Assembly (NCBI RefSeq): GCF_052056915.1
Contig: NZ_CP195119.1
Location: 3,472,001-3,536,000, forward strand
DNA from: MTP4 sp052056915
Lineage (GTDB): Archaea; Halobacteriota; Methanosarcinia; Methanosarcinales; Methanosarcinaceae
DNA: 64,000 nucleotides
Reading direction: 5' to 3'
A model generated the notes under the pieces. The model did no database searches and was not told where the DNA came from. It saw nothing but the letters and a program-made list of their open reading frames with translations. Each line of letters starts with the position of its first letter. The stretch's first letter is position 1. A program made the position numbers and the translations under genes. Positions 62,210 through 64,000 of the stretch are shown here, in pieces.

Positions 62210-64000
62210 TTAGCCCTGGATTTGTTTTTTCAACTTGTGGGCTTCTTCAGCAATCCCTTTTTTTGAATGGACTTTTGCAATCAGTTCCACAGCGTCAAGA
62301 TTTCTCACTGCGCCATCCAGGTACCCGAAAATGTCCCCCTGATATGCGGAAATCCCGTACTTATCTTCAAGTTTTTTCACTATCCGGGCAGGGTCCAGTC
62401 CCTCTGTCCGCAGCCGGACTATTTTCTCGGAAAACTTCTGCTCGGCACAGCCGCAGTATGGCGAATCCTTGCAGGTACAGGTAAGGAAATCATCGGCAAA
62501 ATTCATTAAAAGGTCCTGGAGTTTCATGTTGAGAAGAGCCAGGGAATCTCCGTCGAAAACGATGTCAAGGGCAGCTCCCTGGAAGACCCTTGAAGGCATG
62601 TTCACGTGGAGGGTGCTTCCTATCTGGTTGGCGTACTTAAAATATGCGGCATCGAAAAATTCCAGGTTCGTCACGATCCTCAGGGGGCTGTTTTCCATAA
62701 GCACGGCGTCCCTTATCAGGAAGGCTTTCGAGAGTGAAAGGAAGTGGGCGGAAACGATCTTTCCAAAGCGAGTAAGCGTTACCCTGTCCCCTTTTCTTTC
62801 TATAAAGCGGTACTTCTGAAGCCGGGATACCAGTTTTTCCAGTTCGAAGCTCCCGAACATAAGTTGATGGATGCTTTTCAGGTCCCGGACCGAGGCGGTC
62901 ACGGCAACTGATGCCAGAACTTCTTCAAGCTGTTCGGCTTCCCCGTATTCAACCCCTGAGGAGAGCATCTCCCCCTGCAGGAGCTTGATTGCAAGCTCTT
63001 CTTCCGTTTCCGACTGGGAACTCGCATAGGATTTCCCGGGGACCGGCATGAGCACGACCACGCCCCTGTCGTGGTAATCGGGTCTCCCTGCCCTCCCGCT
63101 CATCTGGAGGAAGTCCTGGACAGAGAGCCAGTCGATTCCCATTGCAAGGGACTCGAAAATAACCTGGGACGCCGGGAAGTCCACGCCTGCGGCCAGGGCT
63201 GCGGTAGTCACTATGACCGGAAGTTTTCCTTCCCCGAATTGGGTCTCCACTTTTTTGCGCTCGTACTGGGAAAGCCCCGCATGATAGGGAGCCGCCTGGA
63301 TCGAAATCGCGGAAGCTAACCTGTGGCAGTTTCGCCTGGAGTTTGTAAAGACAATGGTCTGTCCGCGGTGCTTCTTTGAAGATATCCGGGAGTATTCTTC
63401 CTTAGAAAGTCGGGTAATTAGCTGGGTTTTCTCACTTTCCTGGCAGAAGAGCAGGTGTCGGTCAATAGGTACGGGGCGGTGTTCATAGAGGACCAGTTTT
63501 GCATCGAGCTTTTTTGCATAGGACCCGGGGCTTGCAACGGTTGCGGAAAGGTAGATGAACTGGGCTTCCGGGGCTATATAACGCAGCCTTGCTATGGCCC
63601 CGTCCAGCCTGTGTCCCCGTTCCTGATCTTCCAGGGTATGGACTTCGTCAATGACTACCGTTCCTATTTTCCCGAGGAAGTCCGCATTCCCGGACCGGAG
63701 GATGTGGTCCAGCCCTTCGTAGGTCCCGACTATGATATCCGAGTTCAGGGTGGTATGCATCTTCACCCGCTGGGCTGTCTTGATAAGGATTGCCCCGATT
63801 TTAATGGATGTGGTGAGCCCGAGTTTCGTGTAACGTGTTGTGAACTGGTCGTATTTCTGGTTTGCCAGGGCGACCAGGGGGACCAGGTAGAGCATTTTTC
63901 CTTTCCTGTTCAGGAGGTTCTGTATACCTGCCATCTCCCCGATGAGGGTCTTCCCTGTTGCCGTTGCCGAGACAACGAACTGGTTCTTCCCTTCCAGCAG
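62210..64000 (-). CDS. DEAD/DEAH-box superfamily 2 helicase (truncated at window edge)
   Basis: The frame is open to the right edge, where Walker A reads SATATGKTLIGE just before the internal Met at 63934. DEVH box (VIDEVHTLED), SAT motif (YLSATVASP), and motifs V-VI (TTAALAAGVDFPASQV, QMSGRAGRPDYHDRG) follow, so it is a Ski2/Hel308-like SF2 helicase. A Cys-rich CTCKDSPYCGCAEQ segment lies near the C-terminus, with a helical tail after it. The N-terminus lies outside the window. It is expected to act on DNA or RNA; which cannot be told. Confidence 0.88.
   Translation of the reverse strand: MLEGKNQFVVSATATGKTLIGEMAGIQNLLNRKGKMLYLVPLVALANQKYDQFTTRYTKLGLTTSIKIGAILIKTAQRVKMHTTLNSDIIVGTYEGLDHILRSGNADFLGKIGTVVIDEVHTLEDQERGHRLDGAIARLRYIAPEAQFIYLSATVASPGSYAKKLDAKLVLYEHRPVPIDRHLLFCQESEKTQLITRLSKEEYSRISSKKHRGQTIVFTNSRRNCHRLASAISIQAAPYHAGLSQYERKKVETQFGEGKLPVIVTTAALAAGVDFPASQVIFESLAMGIDWLSVQDFLQMSGRAGRPDYHDRGVVVLMPVPGKSYASSQSETEEELAIKLLQGEMLSSGVEYGEAEQLEEVLASVAVTASVRDLKSIHQLMFGSFELEKLVSRLQKYRFIERKGDRVTLTRFGKIVSAHFLSLSKAFLIRDAVLMENSPLRIVTNLEFFDAAYFKYANQIGSTLHVNMPSRVFQGAALDIVFDGDSLALLNMKLQDLLMNFADDFLTCTCKDSPYCGCAEQKFSEKIVRLRTEGLDPARIVKKLEDKYGISAYQGDIFGYLDGAVRNLDAVELIAKVHSKKGIAEEAHKLKKQIQG

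Overview
The window reads as chromosomal DNA of a methanogenic archaeon of the genus Methanosarcina. The evidence is the mix of genes: a siroheme-to-heme enzyme of the AhbC type, deoxyhypusine synthase, pyruvoyl arginine decarboxylase, a two-OB-fold replication protein A followed by its partner gene, an Sm-like protein, a DUF2769 protein and a PGF-pre-PGF surface protein. It also shows archaeal TATA boxes, long AT-rich spacers full of short tandem arrays, and an in-frame TAG codon inside one large gene. The species cannot be fixed from the sequence alone. There is no rRNA, CRISPR array, prophage or complete insertion sequence.

Layout. 0-10 kb: a molybdopterin-domain lipoprotein, an APH-type kinase, a dispersed repeat with a 13-bp array, the cobA-hemD-ahbC tetrapyrrole cluster, a GH13 glycosidase and RNase Z. 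10-20 kb: an AAA ATPase, a small gene with its own terminator, two paralogous secreted SCP2-like proteins, a MITE-like element, and a compact UDP-GlcNAc cluster (two glmU-like genes, glmS, glmM). 20-30 kb: a Ca/Na exchanger, a four-gene OpuC-type osmolyte ABC transporter, a DUF427 protein, an NhaP-RCK antiporter, and RPA with its partner. 30-41 kb: a phosphodiesterase, two overlapping regulator genes, deoxyhypusine synthase, arginine decarboxylase, a nitrilase-family hydrolase, and a regulator/thioesterase/acyl-CoA ligase group. 41-43 kb: a 2.5-kb gene desert with three related TATA-plus-three-hairpin units, read here as a small-RNA family. 43-52 kb: DUF2769, a BCCT betaine transporter, a TAG-interrupted surface beta-propeller protein and an ECF transporter (S, fused A-A, T). 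52-64 kb: a helical protein, two identical tRNA-Glu genes around a secreted protein, a winged-helix protein with a four-Cys motif, an Sm protein, a permease operon with three tiny membrane proteins, a Nudix hydrolase, a DUF3467 protein and a truncated helicase.

Themes. Osmotic and ion balance is served by the OpuC system, the BCCT carrier, the NhaP-RCK antiporter and the Ca/Na exchanger. Polyamine and hypusine metabolism is represented by the decarboxylase and deoxyhypusine synthase lying next to each other. The strongest unusual signals are the three-copy structured RNA family (41.1-42.6 kb), the amber codon at 47755 that may be read as pyrrolysine, and the permease operon that includes an unannotated 32-residue membrane peptide. 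Almost every large spacer also carries its own private tandem repeat array.
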